Shown in pieces: positions 18,676 to 26,999 of a stretch of 64,000 nt of DNA. The translations under genes were made by a program, and so were the position numbers. The notes under the pieces are model-generated. The model saw nothing but the letters and a program-made list of their open reading frames with translations, was not told the origin of the DNA and did no database searches. Origin of the DNA: Dorea formicigenerans (GTDB lineage: Bacteria; Bacillota; Clostridia; Lachnospirales; Lachnospiraceae); NCBI RefSeq assembly GCF_025150245.1, contig NZ_CP102279.1, positions 1,609,423-1,673,422 on the forward strand, written 5' to 3'. Numbering within the stretch: position 1 is the first letter of the stretch; each line of letters starts with the position of its first letter.

Positions 18676-18855
18676 TTAATCCTGAGCAATGATTTCTTTT
18701 TTGTTGTAGCTTCCGCAAGCCTTGCAGACTCTATGAGGCATCATTAATTCGCCGCATTTGCTGCATTTTACCAGGTTCGGAGCACTCATCTTCCAATTAG
18801 CTCTTCTCTTATCTCTTCTAGCTTTTGAAGATTTGTTCTTTGGACAAATTGACAT
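18676..18855 (-). CDS. rpmF: 50S ribosomal protein L32
   Basis: 59 codons, MSICPKNKSSKARRDKRRAN at the N-terminus and ending EIIAQD. It has the zinc-binding version of L32: two CxxC pairs, in VKCSKCGELM and VCKACGSYN. AGGAGG precedes the ATG by 7 nt. It starts 3 bp after yceD, the near-universal yceD-rpmF pairing. Strong probable terminators follow. Confidence 0.97.
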   Translation of the reverse strand: MSICPKNKSSKARRDKRRANWKMSAPNLVKCSKCGELMMPHRVCKACGSYNKKEIIAQD

Positions 18856-18858
18856 AGG

Positions 18859-19392
18859 TTACACCTCCTTAAAATTCTTAAAAACATCGCGGATAACTGA
18901 CATTCTAGGGTCAAGACTCGTATCTTCACAGTTACAAGTTCCCTGATTCAGGTTTTGACCACATACGTTGCAAATCCCTTTACAGTCTTCGCTACACAGA
19001 ATCTTCGTCGGCCACCCTATTAGAATCTCGCTGCCGACCAGTTGATCAACATCGAGTGTATATCCGTCAATATAATTTGCTTCGTCTAAATCCTCTGATT
19101 CCACTTCACTCTCATCTGTGACATTTCCCTTTGTGATGCGTGAAATATTCAGATCGAATACTGTCGCCACCGGTTCCAGACATCTGTCGCACGGAATCTC
19201 AACAGTCAGCTTGCAAGTTCCTTCTATCTGAAGTTTTCCGTTCTCCATATAATTAATCTTTACATGAACATCAGAACTTTCAGTGACCGGATACTCACCA
19301 AGCCCGTTCCGAAATATTTTAAGTTCACATGGAACTGTCTCATCAACAGATCTGTGTGGTTCGGATAAGACATTGGATAGGTCAATCAACAT
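18859..19392 (-). CDS. yceD: YceD family protein (DUF177), partner of rpmF
   Basis: 177 residues from MLIDLSNVLSEPHRSVDE; AGGGG lies 8 nt before this ATG. An in-frame GTG three codons earlier overlaps that site and is less likely. The conserved DUF177 core is KLTVEIPCDRCLEPVATVFDL, followed by an acidic stretch and a C-terminal four-cysteine region (LCSEDCKGICNVCGQNLNQG). YceD proteins are linked to 23S rRNA/50S maturation. It is cotranscribed with rpmF from the consensus promoter at 19420-19447. Confidence 0.92.
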   Translation of the reverse strand: MLIDLSNVLSEPHRSVDETVPCELKIFRNGLGEYPVTESSDVHVKINYMENGKLQIEGTCKLTVEIPCDRCLEPVATVFDLNISRITKGNVTDESEVESEDLDEANYIDGYTLDVDQLVGSEILIGWPTKILCSEDCKGICNVCGQNLNQGTCNCEDTSLDPRMSVIRDVFKNFKEV

Positions 19393-19419
19393 ATTAATCA
19401 CCCCTATTCATACCTGTCT

Positions 19420-19447
19420 ATTATATCATGGAAAAGCTGTTTGTCAA
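19420..19447 (-). promoter_or_regulatory. Consensus promoter of yceD-rpmF
   Basis: Minus strand TTGACA (19442-19447), 16-bp spacer, TATAAT (19420-19425); transcription would start about 20 nt before the yceD ribosome binding site. Confidence 0.85.
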
Positions 19448-19570
19448 CTACATTTTAGAAATTATTTTTTGATTATTCCAAATATTTTTATACCCATCTT
19501 CTTTTCGAACTATACATCATACTTTGTTCTGTCCGGAAAATATTCTACATCTTGTAATTATTACAGACAT

Positions 19571-19600
19571 ACACCCTTCCGTATTCAGACGGAAGGGTGT
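19571..19600 (-). terminator. Strong hairpin after ackA, probable terminator
   Basis: Perfect 12-bp stem: ACACCCTTCCGT (19571-19582) with ACGGAAGGGTGT (19589-19600), 6-nt loop. It lies 40 bp past the ackA stop. There is no clean T-run on the minus side, so it may be a processing or stability hairpin instead. Confidence 0.6.
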
Positions 19601-19639
19601 AAATAATCAAATCAATAACTTTTTTACAATAGTTTTAGA

Positions 19640-20830
19640 TTAAACTAATGCTACTGTCTCACGTGCGATTGCAAGCTCTTCGTTAGTAGGAATAACCATA
19701 ACAAGAACTTTTGAATCTGGTGTAGAGATTGTAATCTCTTCTCCGTGAGTATCATTTGCTTTCTCATCTACTGTAATTCCAAGGTATCCAAGATATTTCA
19801 GAACAGCGCTTCTAACTGTACCTGAGTTCTCTCCGATTCCTGCTGTAAATGCAATTACATCAACACCATTCATAGCTGCTACATAGCTTCCCACATACTT
19901 AGCTACACGGTAAGCGAATACTTCAAGAGCTACTTTAGCCTGAGCATTTCCTTCGTTAGCTGCGTTCTCAAGGTCACGGAAGTCGCTTGAAAGGTTGTTG
20001 GAAAGTCCATATACACCTGACTTCTTGTTGAGCATTGTCATAAGCTCAGAAATATCAAGTCCCTCTTTCTTAGCTACGAACTCAAGGATAGCCGGATCAA
20101 TATCTCCGGAACGTGTTCCCATTACAAGTCCCTCAAGTGGTGTAAGACCCATAGATGTATCTACGGATTTTCCATTCTCTACTGCACAGATACTTGCACC
20201 GTTACCAAGGTGGCAGACAACTGTCTTAAGATCATCGTAAGATTTTCCTGCAAGCTCAGCAGCTCTCTTAGATACAAAGCTGTGGCTTGTACCATGGAAA
20301 CCATATCTTCTTACTTTGTATTTGTCATAATACTCATATGGAAGACCATACATGTAAGCTTTCTCCGGCATTGTCTGATGGAATGCAGTATCGAATACAG
20401 CTACCATCGGTGTTCCAGGCATTAACTTCTGGCATGCATTGATACCGATTAAGTTTGCCGGGTTGTGAAGTGGTGCAAGATCATTACACTCTTCAATTGC
20501 AGCTTTTACCTCATCAGTAATTACAACAGAGCTTGCAAACTTCTCTCCACCATGTACGACACGATGTCCGACTGCCCCAATCTCATCCAGACTCTTAACA
20601 ACACCTGTCTCGGCATCTGTTAATGCGTCGATAACAAACTGAATAGCCTCTGTATGTGTAGGCATAGCTTTGTCAGATTTAACCTTCTCACCGCCTGCTG
20701 GCTGGTATGTAAGGCTTCCATCAATTCCGATTCTCTCGCAAAGTCCTTTTGCAAGTACTTTCTCTGACTCAGAGTTGATGAGCTGGAACTTCAGTGAAGA
20801 ACTTCCACAGTTGATTACTAATACATTCAT
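19640..20830 (-). CDS. ackA: Acetate kinase
   Basis: 396 residues. Converts acetyl phosphate and ADP to acetate and ATP, the main substrate-level ATP step in acetogenic fermentation. N-terminal [28 protein letters not shown] near 88, [11 protein letters not shown] near 145, YGFHGTSH near 176, [10 protein letters not shown] near 207, [20 protein letters not shown] near 225 and FTAGIGENS near 325 are all intact. It is downstream of pta but separated by a pta terminator and has its own promoter, so the two can be expressed independently. Confidence 0.98.
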   Translation of the reverse strand: MNVLVINCGSSSLKFQLINSESEKVLAKGLCERIGIDGSLTYQPAGGEKVKSDKAMPTHTEAIQFVIDALTDAETGVVKSLDEIGAVGHRVVHGGEKFASSVVITDEVKAAIEECNDLAPLHNPANLIGINACQKLMPGTPMVAVFDTAFHQTMPEKAYMYGLPYEYYDKYKVRRYGFHGTSHSFVSKRAAELAGKSYDDLKTVVCHLGNGASICAVENGKSVDTSMGLTPLEGLVMGTRSGDIDPAILEFVAKKEGLDISELMTMLNKKSGVYGLSNNLSSDFRDLENAANEGNAQAKVALEVFAYRVAKYVGSYVAAMNGVDVIAFTAGIGENSGTVRSAVLKYLGYLGITVDEKANDTHGEEITISTPDSKVLVMVIPTNEELAIARETVALV

Positions 20831-20869
20831 TTCATTTACCTCTCTTTTAGATTAGAATTCTTAACTTAT

Positions 20870-20898
20870 ATAATAAGGACTTTCGTCCCTAATGTCTA
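20870..20898 (-). promoter_or_regulatory. Promoter of ackA
   Basis: Minus strand TAGACA (20893-20898), 17-bp spacer, TATTAT (20870-20875). A GGACGAAAGTCC hairpin sequence lies in the spacer. Confidence 0.7.
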
Positions 20899-20910
20899 TC
20901 CCTAATTTGA

Positions 20911-20959
20911 AAAAATTTCAGCCATATGCATATTTTTTGTGCAAAATACATATGGCTGA
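20911..20959 (-). terminator. Terminator of pta
   Basis: TCAGCCATATG (20918-20928) pairs with CATATGGCTGA (20949-20959); on the minus strand AAATTTTTTC follows the stem. It lies about 20 bp beyond the pta stop. Confidence 0.8.
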
Positions 20960-20977
20960 TCATTAAAGATATGAAAT

Positions 20978-21982
20978 TTATTTATCTTCTGCCATTGCCT
21001 GAACTGCTGTAATTGCGATTACACCCTCAATATCCTTAGCGCTGCAACCGCGGGAGAGATCATTGACAGGCGCTGCGATTCCCTGTGTAAGAGGACCGTA
21101 AGCTTCTGCTTTTGCAAGTCTCTGAACTAATTTGTATCCGATGTTTCCAGCATCAAGGTCTGGGAAGATCAGTACATTCGCTTTTCCTGCAACCGGGCTT
21201 CCCGGTGCTTTAGATGCTCCTACTGACGGAACAATTGCTGCATCAAGCTGGAATTCTCCATCAATGAGAAGTCCTTCCGGAGCATTCTCTTTTGCAATCT
21301 TTGTAGCCTCTACAACTTTATCTACGTCAGCGTGTTTTGCGCTTCCCTTTGTTGAATGTGAAAGAAGTGCTACAACTGGCTCTTTTTCTGTCAGAAGTCT
21401 AAAGGAGCCTGCGGATGAAAGTGCGATTGCTGCAAGTTTCTCCGGATCCGGATTCTGCTCAAGTCCGGAATCACCAAACAGGAATGTTCCATTGGCACCC
21501 ATCTCACAATCTGGTACTACCATAATAAAGAATGCGCTTACGAGCTTTGTTCCAGGTTTTGTCTTCAGGATCTGAAGGCTTGGTCTTAATGTATCTGCCG
21601 TTGAGTGGCATGCTCCGGATACCATTCCGTCAGCATCTTTCATCTTAACCATCATAACACCATAGTAGAGATAATTAGTCAGAAGAAGTTCTCTTGCTTT
21701 TTCCTCTGTCATTCCCTTTTTCTCACGTAATTCTACAAGTTTTGCGATGTAGGCGTCTGTCTTCTCGCTCTTTGCAGGATCTACGATTGTGGCTCCGCTG
21801 ATATCGAAAGAACCTTTGTTCTTTGCAATCTCTTCTTCGCTGCCGACAAGGATCAGGTTTGCTGTTCCTTCTTTCAGAACTGCTTCTGCTGCTTCATATG
21901 TTCTGATATCCTCTGTCTCCGGAAGTACAATTGTCTTTTTACTTGTTTTTGCTCTCGCTTTAATATCATCAATAAATCCCAT
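20978..21982 (-). CDS. pta: Phosphate acetyltransferase
   Basis: 334 residues, the short class I form without the DRTGG/P-loop domain of enteric Pta. Converts acetyl-CoA and phosphate to acetyl phosphate. Conserved segments: KKTIVLPETEDIRTYEAAEA, MVSGACHSTADTLRPSLQI near 120, FGDSGLEQNPDPEKLAAIAL near 175, HSTKGSAKHADVDKV near 210, KAPGSPVAGKANVLIFPDL near 258 and NDLSRGCSAKDIEG near 306. Own promoter at 22029-22057 and terminator after it. With ackA it completes acetate formation. Confidence 0.97.
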   Translation of the reverse strand: MGFIDDIKARAKTSKKTIVLPETEDIRTYEAAEAVLKEGTANLILVGSEEEIAKNKGSFDISGATIVDPAKSEKTDAYIAKLVELREKKGMTEEKARELLLTNYLYYGVMMVKMKDADGMVSGACHSTADTLRPSLQILKTKPGTKLVSAFFIMVVPDCEMGANGTFLFGDSGLEQNPDPEKLAAIALSSAGSFRLLTEKEPVVALLSHSTKGSAKHADVDKVVEATKIAKENAPEGLLIDGEFQLDAAIVPSVGASKAPGSPVAGKANVLIFPDLDAGNIGYKLVQRLAKAEAYGPLTQGIAAPVNDLSRGCSAKDIEGVIAITAVQAMAEDK

Positions 21983-22028
21983 GACTTAAAGACTCCTTTC
22001 GTTTGTATTCAGTTATTTCAACGTTCTC

Positions 22029-22057
22029 ATTATAATACAAAGGATTGGCATGGACAA
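22029..22057 (-). promoter_or_regulatory. Promoter of pta
   Basis: Minus strand TTGTCC (22052-22057), 17-bp spacer, TATAAT (22029-22034). Confidence 0.7.
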
Positions 22058-22118
22058 GTTGTATCTACGTACTAAATTCAGTACATTGGGATTGTTTCTG
22101 ATTAAATACAAAATGTTA

Positions 22119-23471
22119 TTATAAGTGGAATACATGGCTGACGATCATAAAGTATACAGTTACCGTGCTGATATCTACAAGGGTAGAAATAAGCGGGGTC
22201 GCCATGATTGCGGGATCGAGTCCGATCTTGGAAGCAAGCATCGGAAGCGTACAGCCTACGACTTTTGCAATCAGGACGGTACAGATCATAGTTCCACCAA
22301 TGGATAATGCAATGAGTGCATCTCCTTGTCCCATAACAATGATCCTGATTCCATTCACAACTGCCAGTATCACGCTGACCACTGCTGCCACCCGGACTTC
22401 TTTAAATATAACTTTGAATAAATCCCGAAATTCTATTTCTCCTACAGACAATCCACGAATAACCAGCGTAGAACTCTGTGAACCGCAGTTTCCACCAGTT
22501 CCTGTCAGCATTGGAATAAAACCGGCAAGCTGTGGCATAACTACAAGTGCGCTTTCATAGCTGTTCATGATCATCTGTGTCACTGTCGCAGAAAGCATCA
22601 GAAATAACAGCCATGGAAGCCTGCTTTTTACATGTTCCACAACAGATGTTCCAAAATAAGTCTCTTCACTTGGAGACATACCGGCCATGATACTGATATC
22701 TTCTGTTGTCTCTTCCTGCATTACAAGCATGGCATCGTCAACAGTTACGATACCGACCATGCACATTTCATGATCCACGATTGGAAGGGCAATAAGACCA
22801 TATTTATTGATCATCATAGCTACATCTTCCTGATCGTCTGTTGTATGCGCGTAAAGCACATTCGTATCCATAATCTCTTCGATTGTTCTGGATTCACCGG
22901 TTGTCAGAAGTTCTTTGACATCGACCCGTCCGATCAGTTTTCGTTTTTCCGTAACATAACAAGTGTAGATAGTCTCACGATTCAGACCAACCTGACGGAT
23001 TTTTAAAATAGACTCTTCGACCGTCATCTCTTTGCGGAGTGCAATGTACTCCACATTCATAATACTTCCGGCACTGTCTTCCGGATATTGCAAAAGCTGA
23101 TTGATCTGGGCTCTTGTCTCTTCATCGGTAACCATCAAAAGACGATCCACAACATTCGCAGGCATCTCTTCCAGGACATCGACCGTATCGTCCAGATACA
23201 TCTCTTCCATGACCTCTTCCAACTCGGAATCGGTAAGTGCCCCGATCAGTACCTCGCGCATGTCACTGTTCATATAAGTAAATGTCTCAGCAGCCTCTTC
23301 TTTTGCCAGGAGACGGAACACCATAACGAGCGGTTTCTGCTCAAAATCTTCCAGTGTCTCGGCAATATCGACGGGGTACATATTTCCCAGTTCTTCTTTT
23401 AATTCTTTGTACTGACCTGCATCAAGCATATCAAGAATCTGTTCTTTTGTCAGCATCTGTTCCTCTTCCAT
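22119..23471 (-). CDS. mgtE: Magnesium transporter MgtE
   Basis: 450 residues from MEEEQMLTKEQI; AGGAGG lies 6 nt upstream of this ATG. Order: N-terminal MgtE_N superhelix (about 1-125), two CBS domains (SAGSIMNVEYIALRKEMTVE near 130; EIMDTNVLYAHTTDDQED near 195), a plug helix, then five membrane segments with the signature GTGGNCGSQSSTLVIRGLSV near 330. It is a Mg2+-gated Mg2+ channel in the membrane. The upstream region is only about 90 bp to the divergent tmcAL start, too short for an M-box riboswitch. Confidence 0.96.
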   Translation of the reverse strand: MEEEQMLTKEQILDMLDAGQYKELKEELGNMYPVDIAETLEDFEQKPLVMVFRLLAKEEAAETFTYMNSDMREVLIGALTDSELEEVMEEMYLDDTVDVLEEMPANVVDRLLMVTDEETRAQINQLLQYPEDSAGSIMNVEYIALRKEMTVEESILKIRQVGLNRETIYTCYVTEKRKLIGRVDVKELLTTGESRTIEEIMDTNVLYAHTTDDQEDVAMMINKYGLIALPIVDHEMCMVGIVTVDDAMLVMQEETTEDISIMAGMSPSEETYFGTSVVEHVKSRLPWLLFLMLSATVTQMIMNSYESALVVMPQLAGFIPMLTGTGGNCGSQSSTLVIRGLSVGEIEFRDLFKVIFKEVRVAAVVSVILAVVNGIRIIVMGQGDALIALSIGGTMICTVLIAKVVGCTLPMLASKIGLDPAIMATPLISTLVDISTVTVYFMIVSHVFHL

Positions 23472-23499
23472 ACATACCCTCCTGCCTGTTGTCATTCAT

Positions 23500-23549
23500 T
23501 TGCAAGCAAAACATAGTTATAGTATAATAAATTTTATTAACAGTGACAA
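23500..23549. promoter_or_regulatory. Overlapping divergent promoters of mgtE and tmcAL
   Basis: Plus strand: TTGCAA (23500-23505), 17 bp, TATAAT (23523-23528) for tmcAL. Minus strand: TTGTCA (23544-23549), 17 bp, TATACT (23521-23526) for mgtE. The two -10 boxes overlap, so both cannot be occupied at once. Confidence 0.65.
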
Positions 23550-23560
23550 GGAGAAAGTGT

Positions 23561-24838
23561 ATGAAAATTGTTGGAATTATCGCGGAATACAATCCATTTC
23601 ACAAAGGGCACGAATTCCATCTAGAAAAAGCAAAGAAAATCACAGGCGCTGATGCTGCAATTATTATTATGAGCGGCGACTATGTTCAGCGTGGAATTCC
23701 TTCCATCATGCCAAAGCATCTGCGTACCCAGATGGCACTTGCATGTGGTGCCGACGTAGTTTTAGAACTACCAGTCTGTTACGCAACCGGAAGTGCAGAA
23801 TACTTTGCCACCGGTGCGGTCAGCCTCCTTGAAGCTCTCGGCTGTGTAGATTATCTGTGCTTTGGAAGTGAGTGCGGCGAAATAAAAATAATACAACAGA
23901 TTGCCGATGTTCTTTGTAAGGAACCCGCGCATTACAAAGTTCTCCTTCAAAAACATTTTAAAAATGGAAATACATTTCCTGCCGCAAGAAAACTGGCTTT
24001 TATAGAATATTTAAATCAACACAAATCCTTATCCTGTATTCCCGAACAGATCAGTAAGATTCTGGATTCGCCAAATAATATTCTGGGTATTGAATATCTA
24101 AAAGCGCTTTCTTGTCTGAACAGTTCCATCGAACCGGTGACTATTACACGCGAAGGAGCCGGATATCATGACCAGACACTCGGTGGCCTTTTCAGCTCTG
24201 CCTCTGCACTCCGGCAGGGATTACAGGATTGTGAACTTACAAAAAATGCGAATCACACTCCTGCTATTAATCATATACTTCAGGAACTGCCGCAAAACTG
24301 TCACAAGATTTTTAAAGAAAACTATCACAAATGCTTTCCTGTGTTTGCAGATGATTTTTCCTTGCTTTTAAAAGCAAAGCTTTTGACCGAAACAAAAGAT
24401 ACACTGACGCGATATCTGGATATTACACCGGAGATTGCAAACCGGATCATCACATTTAGAAATGATTTTTTAACTTTCAGACAGTTCTGCGACCTGATAA
24501 AAACAAAAAATGTAACTTACTCTCGCATCAGCAGATGTCTGATCCACATTTTACTCGGCATCAGCAAATGTGATGTACCGGATCAGGCAGCAGATTCCAG
24601 GTGTGGATATGCCAGACTTCTTGGTTTCCGCCAAGAATCCTCATGGGTACTTACTTCTATCAAAAAAAATACCGGCATTCCTGTTATCTCGAAATTATCA
24701 CAGCCTGCCGGTATAGATATCCATATGCTGGAACAGAATATTTTTGCATCAAATCTGTACGAAAGTGTTGTGACAGACAAGTATCATACATCTTATAAAA
24801 ATGAATATCAAAAACAGATTATTCGATTTAAGTCTTAA
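23561..24838 (+). CDS. tmcAL: tRNA(Met) cytidine acetate ligase (nucleotidyltransferase)
   Basis: 425 residues from MKIVGIIAEYNPFHKGHEFH; AAGGAG lies 8 nt before the ATG. The HxGH nucleotidyltransferase motif is in NPFHKGH, followed by IIIMSGDYVQRGIPSI and ELPVCYATGSAEYFATGAV, all typical of the YlbM/TmcAL family. It makes ac4C34 on elongator tRNA(Met) from acetate and ATP. Its use of free acetate fits a cell with pta-ackA, which lie 2.7 kb away, though no operon link exists. It is one of few plus-strand genes. Confidence 0.92.
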   Translation: MKIVGIIAEYNPFHKGHEFHLEKAKKITGADAAIIIMSGDYVQRGIPSIMPKHLRTQMALACGADVVLELPVCYATGSAEYFATGAVSLLEALGCVDYLCFGSECGEIKIIQQIADVLCKEPAHYKVLLQKHFKNGNTFPAARKLAFIEYLNQHKSLSCIPEQISKILDSPNNILGIEYLKALSCLNSSIEPVTITREGAGYHDQTLGGLFSSASALRQGLQDCELTKNANHTPAINHILQELPQNCHKIFKENYHKCFPVFADDFSLLLKAKLLTETKDTLTRYLDITPEIANRIITFRNDFLTFRQFCDLIKTKNVTYSRISRCLIHILLGISKCDVPDQAADSRCGYARLLGFRQESSWVLTSIKKNTGIPVISKLSQPAGIDIHMLEQNIFASNLYESVVTDKYHTSYKNEYQKQIIRFKS

Positions 24839-24845
24839 GTATAAT

Positions 24846-24965
24846 ATTCAAGAATGCCTCTGCAAGTCTACACTCCGTTTCGGTCGGCGCAAAACCATTG
24901 TCCACCGGACAATGTGCGCCCTGCCGGAGGCTATATCAGCTGGGGGATTGACTCCCAGCTGATAT
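24846..24965 (-). repeat. Structured dispersed repeat, copy C (divergent centre)
   Basis: 120 bp between the converging tmcAL and TPM genes. It has the same two ends as copy A: ATTCAAGAATGCC on the left and, on the right, CTGCCGGAGG followed by the CAGCTGGG terminal helix, here a perfect 12-bp stem (24933-24944 with 24954-24965). The inside differs but can still fold: GGCGCA/TGCGCC enclosing ATTGTCC/GGACAAT (24897-24913). Its right end meets the TPM stop codon (24965-24967). Confidence 0.8.
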
Positions 24966-25828
24966 TAAAACCCACCACTTCGTCCACCGTGTGACCGGCC
25001 GGAAGAACTGACATGTGTTGTGCTTCCGCCTCCGCCACTGTGGCCGTGATCCTCATCATCTCTTGGAATCAGGCGTTTTGTCACAATACTATTGATATAT
25101 CGATCCTCTTTTGTTGTCACTTTCATACTGCCTTGTTTCTTATACGCATTGGCAGCAACTTGATTTTTGACAGATTTTAATTTGCTTTTCTTCACCTGCG
25201 CCATTATGAATGCAACAACAAATCCTATGAGCAGATCCACAACGCCCCAGAAGATCATAGTGAAAACATCTGGCTTATCATCATCGCTGTCTACATCATA
25301 TGGATGCCCATCTCTCGCCTGGGTAAGAAGATCATCGCAAAGTGTGGCATATTTTGAAAATGCTTCCAAATATTCACCATCACTTAAATAAGACAAGAAT
25401 TCATCTTCCATATATTCCAGTCCATAATCTGTAAATGCAGTGATACCATAGCCGTATGTAGTAATTGCCCATTTCCGTTCGTCCATTCCAATCAGAAACA
25501 GAACACCGCTGTCATCATCACCGTATCCATATCCATTATAATCAAAGAAGTCATCCGCATAATCCTGCGCGCTTTTTCCATCTAATGAATTTTCCGTCAC
25601 TACAACAACATCACATTGCTGTTTTTCACTGATTTCGTCCAGTTCTGTGTTAAGCTCCTGTTCTTCACTGTCTGTCAGAAGATCTGCATCGTCTACCAGT
25701 CTGGGGAGTTGTCGATCCTGCGGAATTTCTTCAGCACATACCGGGATCTTCAAAATGCTAAGCCCGACTATCAATGTCAGTACACATAGCAGGGTGAAAA
25801 TTTTTCTTGTTATTCTATTTTCTCTCAT
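24965..25828 (-). CDS. Secreted/membrane TPM-domain protein (YgcG/YdjH-like)
   Basis: 287 residues. Signal peptide KIFTLLCVLTLIVGLSILKI, likely cut near VCAEE. TPM domain (about 38-165): RLVDDADLLTDSEEQELNTE, CDVVVVTENSLDG, DDDSGVLFLIGMDERKWAI and TYGYGITAFTDYGLEYM. One membrane helix near 185-208 (MIFWGVVDLLIGFVVAFIM), a cytoplasmic basic region and a glycine/serine-rich tail ending SHGGRSGGF. TPM proteins are associated with membrane quality control and stress. It is the last gene of the SPFH cassette, 12 bp after the zinc-ribbon gene, and its stop is immediately followed by repeat copy C. Confidence 0.85.
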   Translation of the reverse strand: MRENRITRKIFTLLCVLTLIVGLSILKIPVCAEEIPQDRQLPRLVDDADLLTDSEEQELNTELDEISEKQQCDVVVVTENSLDGKSAQDYADDFFDYNGYGYGDDDSGVLFLIGMDERKWAITTYGYGITAFTDYGLEYMEDEFLSYLSDGEYLEAFSKYATLCDDLLTQARDGHPYDVDSDDDKPDVFTMIFWGVVDLLIGFVVAFIMAQVKKSKLKSVKNQVAANAYKKQGSMKVTTKEDRYINSIVTKRLIPRDDEDHGHSGGGGSTTHVSSSGRSHGGRSGGF

Positions 25829-25840
25829 ATTCCCACCCTC

Positions 25841-26953
25841 CTACAAAAACATGACAACCATCATGATGATATAAAGGATCACACTGATAAGAATCCCTCT
25901 TGTTCCTACATATTTCCAGAATGCACCTTCGTCCGCCGGCAAATCTCCTACAATCTTTCCACTCTGTCCGTTCATGGCAAATGTGTACTTCTGTCCTTTC
26001 CACGTAGTATTCAGAAGCCATACCGGATACATGGCATAACTGGTCTTGGAATCCCGGATATTTACTGTACTGCTCTGCGTAGAAAGTGCATAATATCCGT
26101 TGACAGTCTCCCGAAAAGAATCTTCCGTACTCCGTCTGATTCTCTTTTTCGCCCGTTTCATGCATTCATCTTGGTCTACATCGTATCGGTCGGCTACATA
26201 ACCTGCCAGGTACGCAGATTTAAATGGTACAGCATCTTTAAAGTCATAAGGCTCCAGTGATTCCATCAATGCATCATCCATTTTTACAGAACCGTCTTCC
26301 GGCACATGTTCAAAATAGATTGTGCCTCCCCGGCGGATTTTATAATATTTGTGTTCTGTATATTCGGTATCCCCGGACTTCCAGACACGGATTTTTTCTG
26401 CGTCATAGGATATATCAGCTTCTGATTCGATATTGAATACCCAGAACGGAACATATAAACCTACAATCTCGTCTATATGATTCTCCTGTCTGAACACAGA
26501 CGGGATAAATGCTTTTCCTGTCAGATGCTTATAATAAGCTTCTTTTGCAGCTATTTTATCTAATTTGAATGGAATGACATAATCCGGTTTTAACGCTCCT
26601 TCAAACTGTCCTTTTAAAACAACACGATTTCCGCAGAACGGACAAGTTGTAGCGCCTGTATTTTTATCTGCCGTGATTTCACCGCCACAAGACTGACAGA
26701 TATAGACAACCATATTATCAATCTCATCCTGATTCCAGTCATGTGCAGTATAGTTTTCGGACTTCTTCTGTTCTGTCTCGACATCTGATGCTGCATCTGC
26801 GGCAACTACCTGATCTGCCTTTGCGATCAACGATTCATATTCGTCCACGGAGATCTCTGTATCACAGTACGGACACTTCATTTTCTGGCTTTTGCTGTCA
26901 AATTCCATGGCACCGCCACATGCCGGACATTTGTATTCTTTTATCTCTGACAT
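25841..26953 (-). CDS. Zinc-ribbon membrane protein (YdjG-like)
   Basis: 370 residues. Two treble-clef zinc ribbons: YKCPACGG...MKCPYCDTE at residues 8-35 and YICQSCGGEI...TTCPFCGNRV near 88-112. A central soluble domain of about 200 residues follows (DYVIPFKLDKIAAKEAYYK, VGLYVPFWVFNIESEADI, PVWLLNTTWKGQKYTFAMNG), with a C-terminal membrane anchor ISVILYIIMMVVMFL. B. subtilis ydjG has this plan next to ydjH (TPM) and ydjI (SPFH). Annotation tools often label it as PriA-like because of the ribbons; nothing else supports a helicase. Confidence 0.8.
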   Translation of the reverse strand: MSEIKEYKCPACGGAMEFDSKSQKMKCPYCDTEISVDEYESLIAKADQVVAADAASDVETEQKKSENYTAHDWNQDEIDNMVVYICQSCGGEITADKNTGATTCPFCGNRVVLKGQFEGALKPDYVIPFKLDKIAAKEAYYKHLTGKAFIPSVFRQENHIDEIVGLYVPFWVFNIESEADISYDAEKIRVWKSGDTEYTEHKYYKIRRGGTIYFEHVPEDGSVKMDDALMESLEPYDFKDAVPFKSAYLAGYVADRYDVDQDECMKRAKKRIRRSTEDSFRETVNGYYALSTQSSTVNIRDSKTSYAMYPVWLLNTTWKGQKYTFAMNGQSGKIVGDLPADEGAFWKYVGTRGILISVILYIIMMVVMFL

Positions 26954-26999
26954 TCGTGTTTCTCCTTACAAAGTCTCTTCTTATGCAATTCTGTGGGAG

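Noticed and set aside
23472-23560. Magnesium (M-box) riboswitch upstream of mgtE
   Set aside because: Only about 90 bp separate mgtE from tmcAL, and both promoters occupy it; there is no room for the fold.
25841-26953. PriA-like helicase
   Set aside because: Only the zinc ribbons suggest it; there is no Walker motif, and the C-terminus is a membrane anchor.
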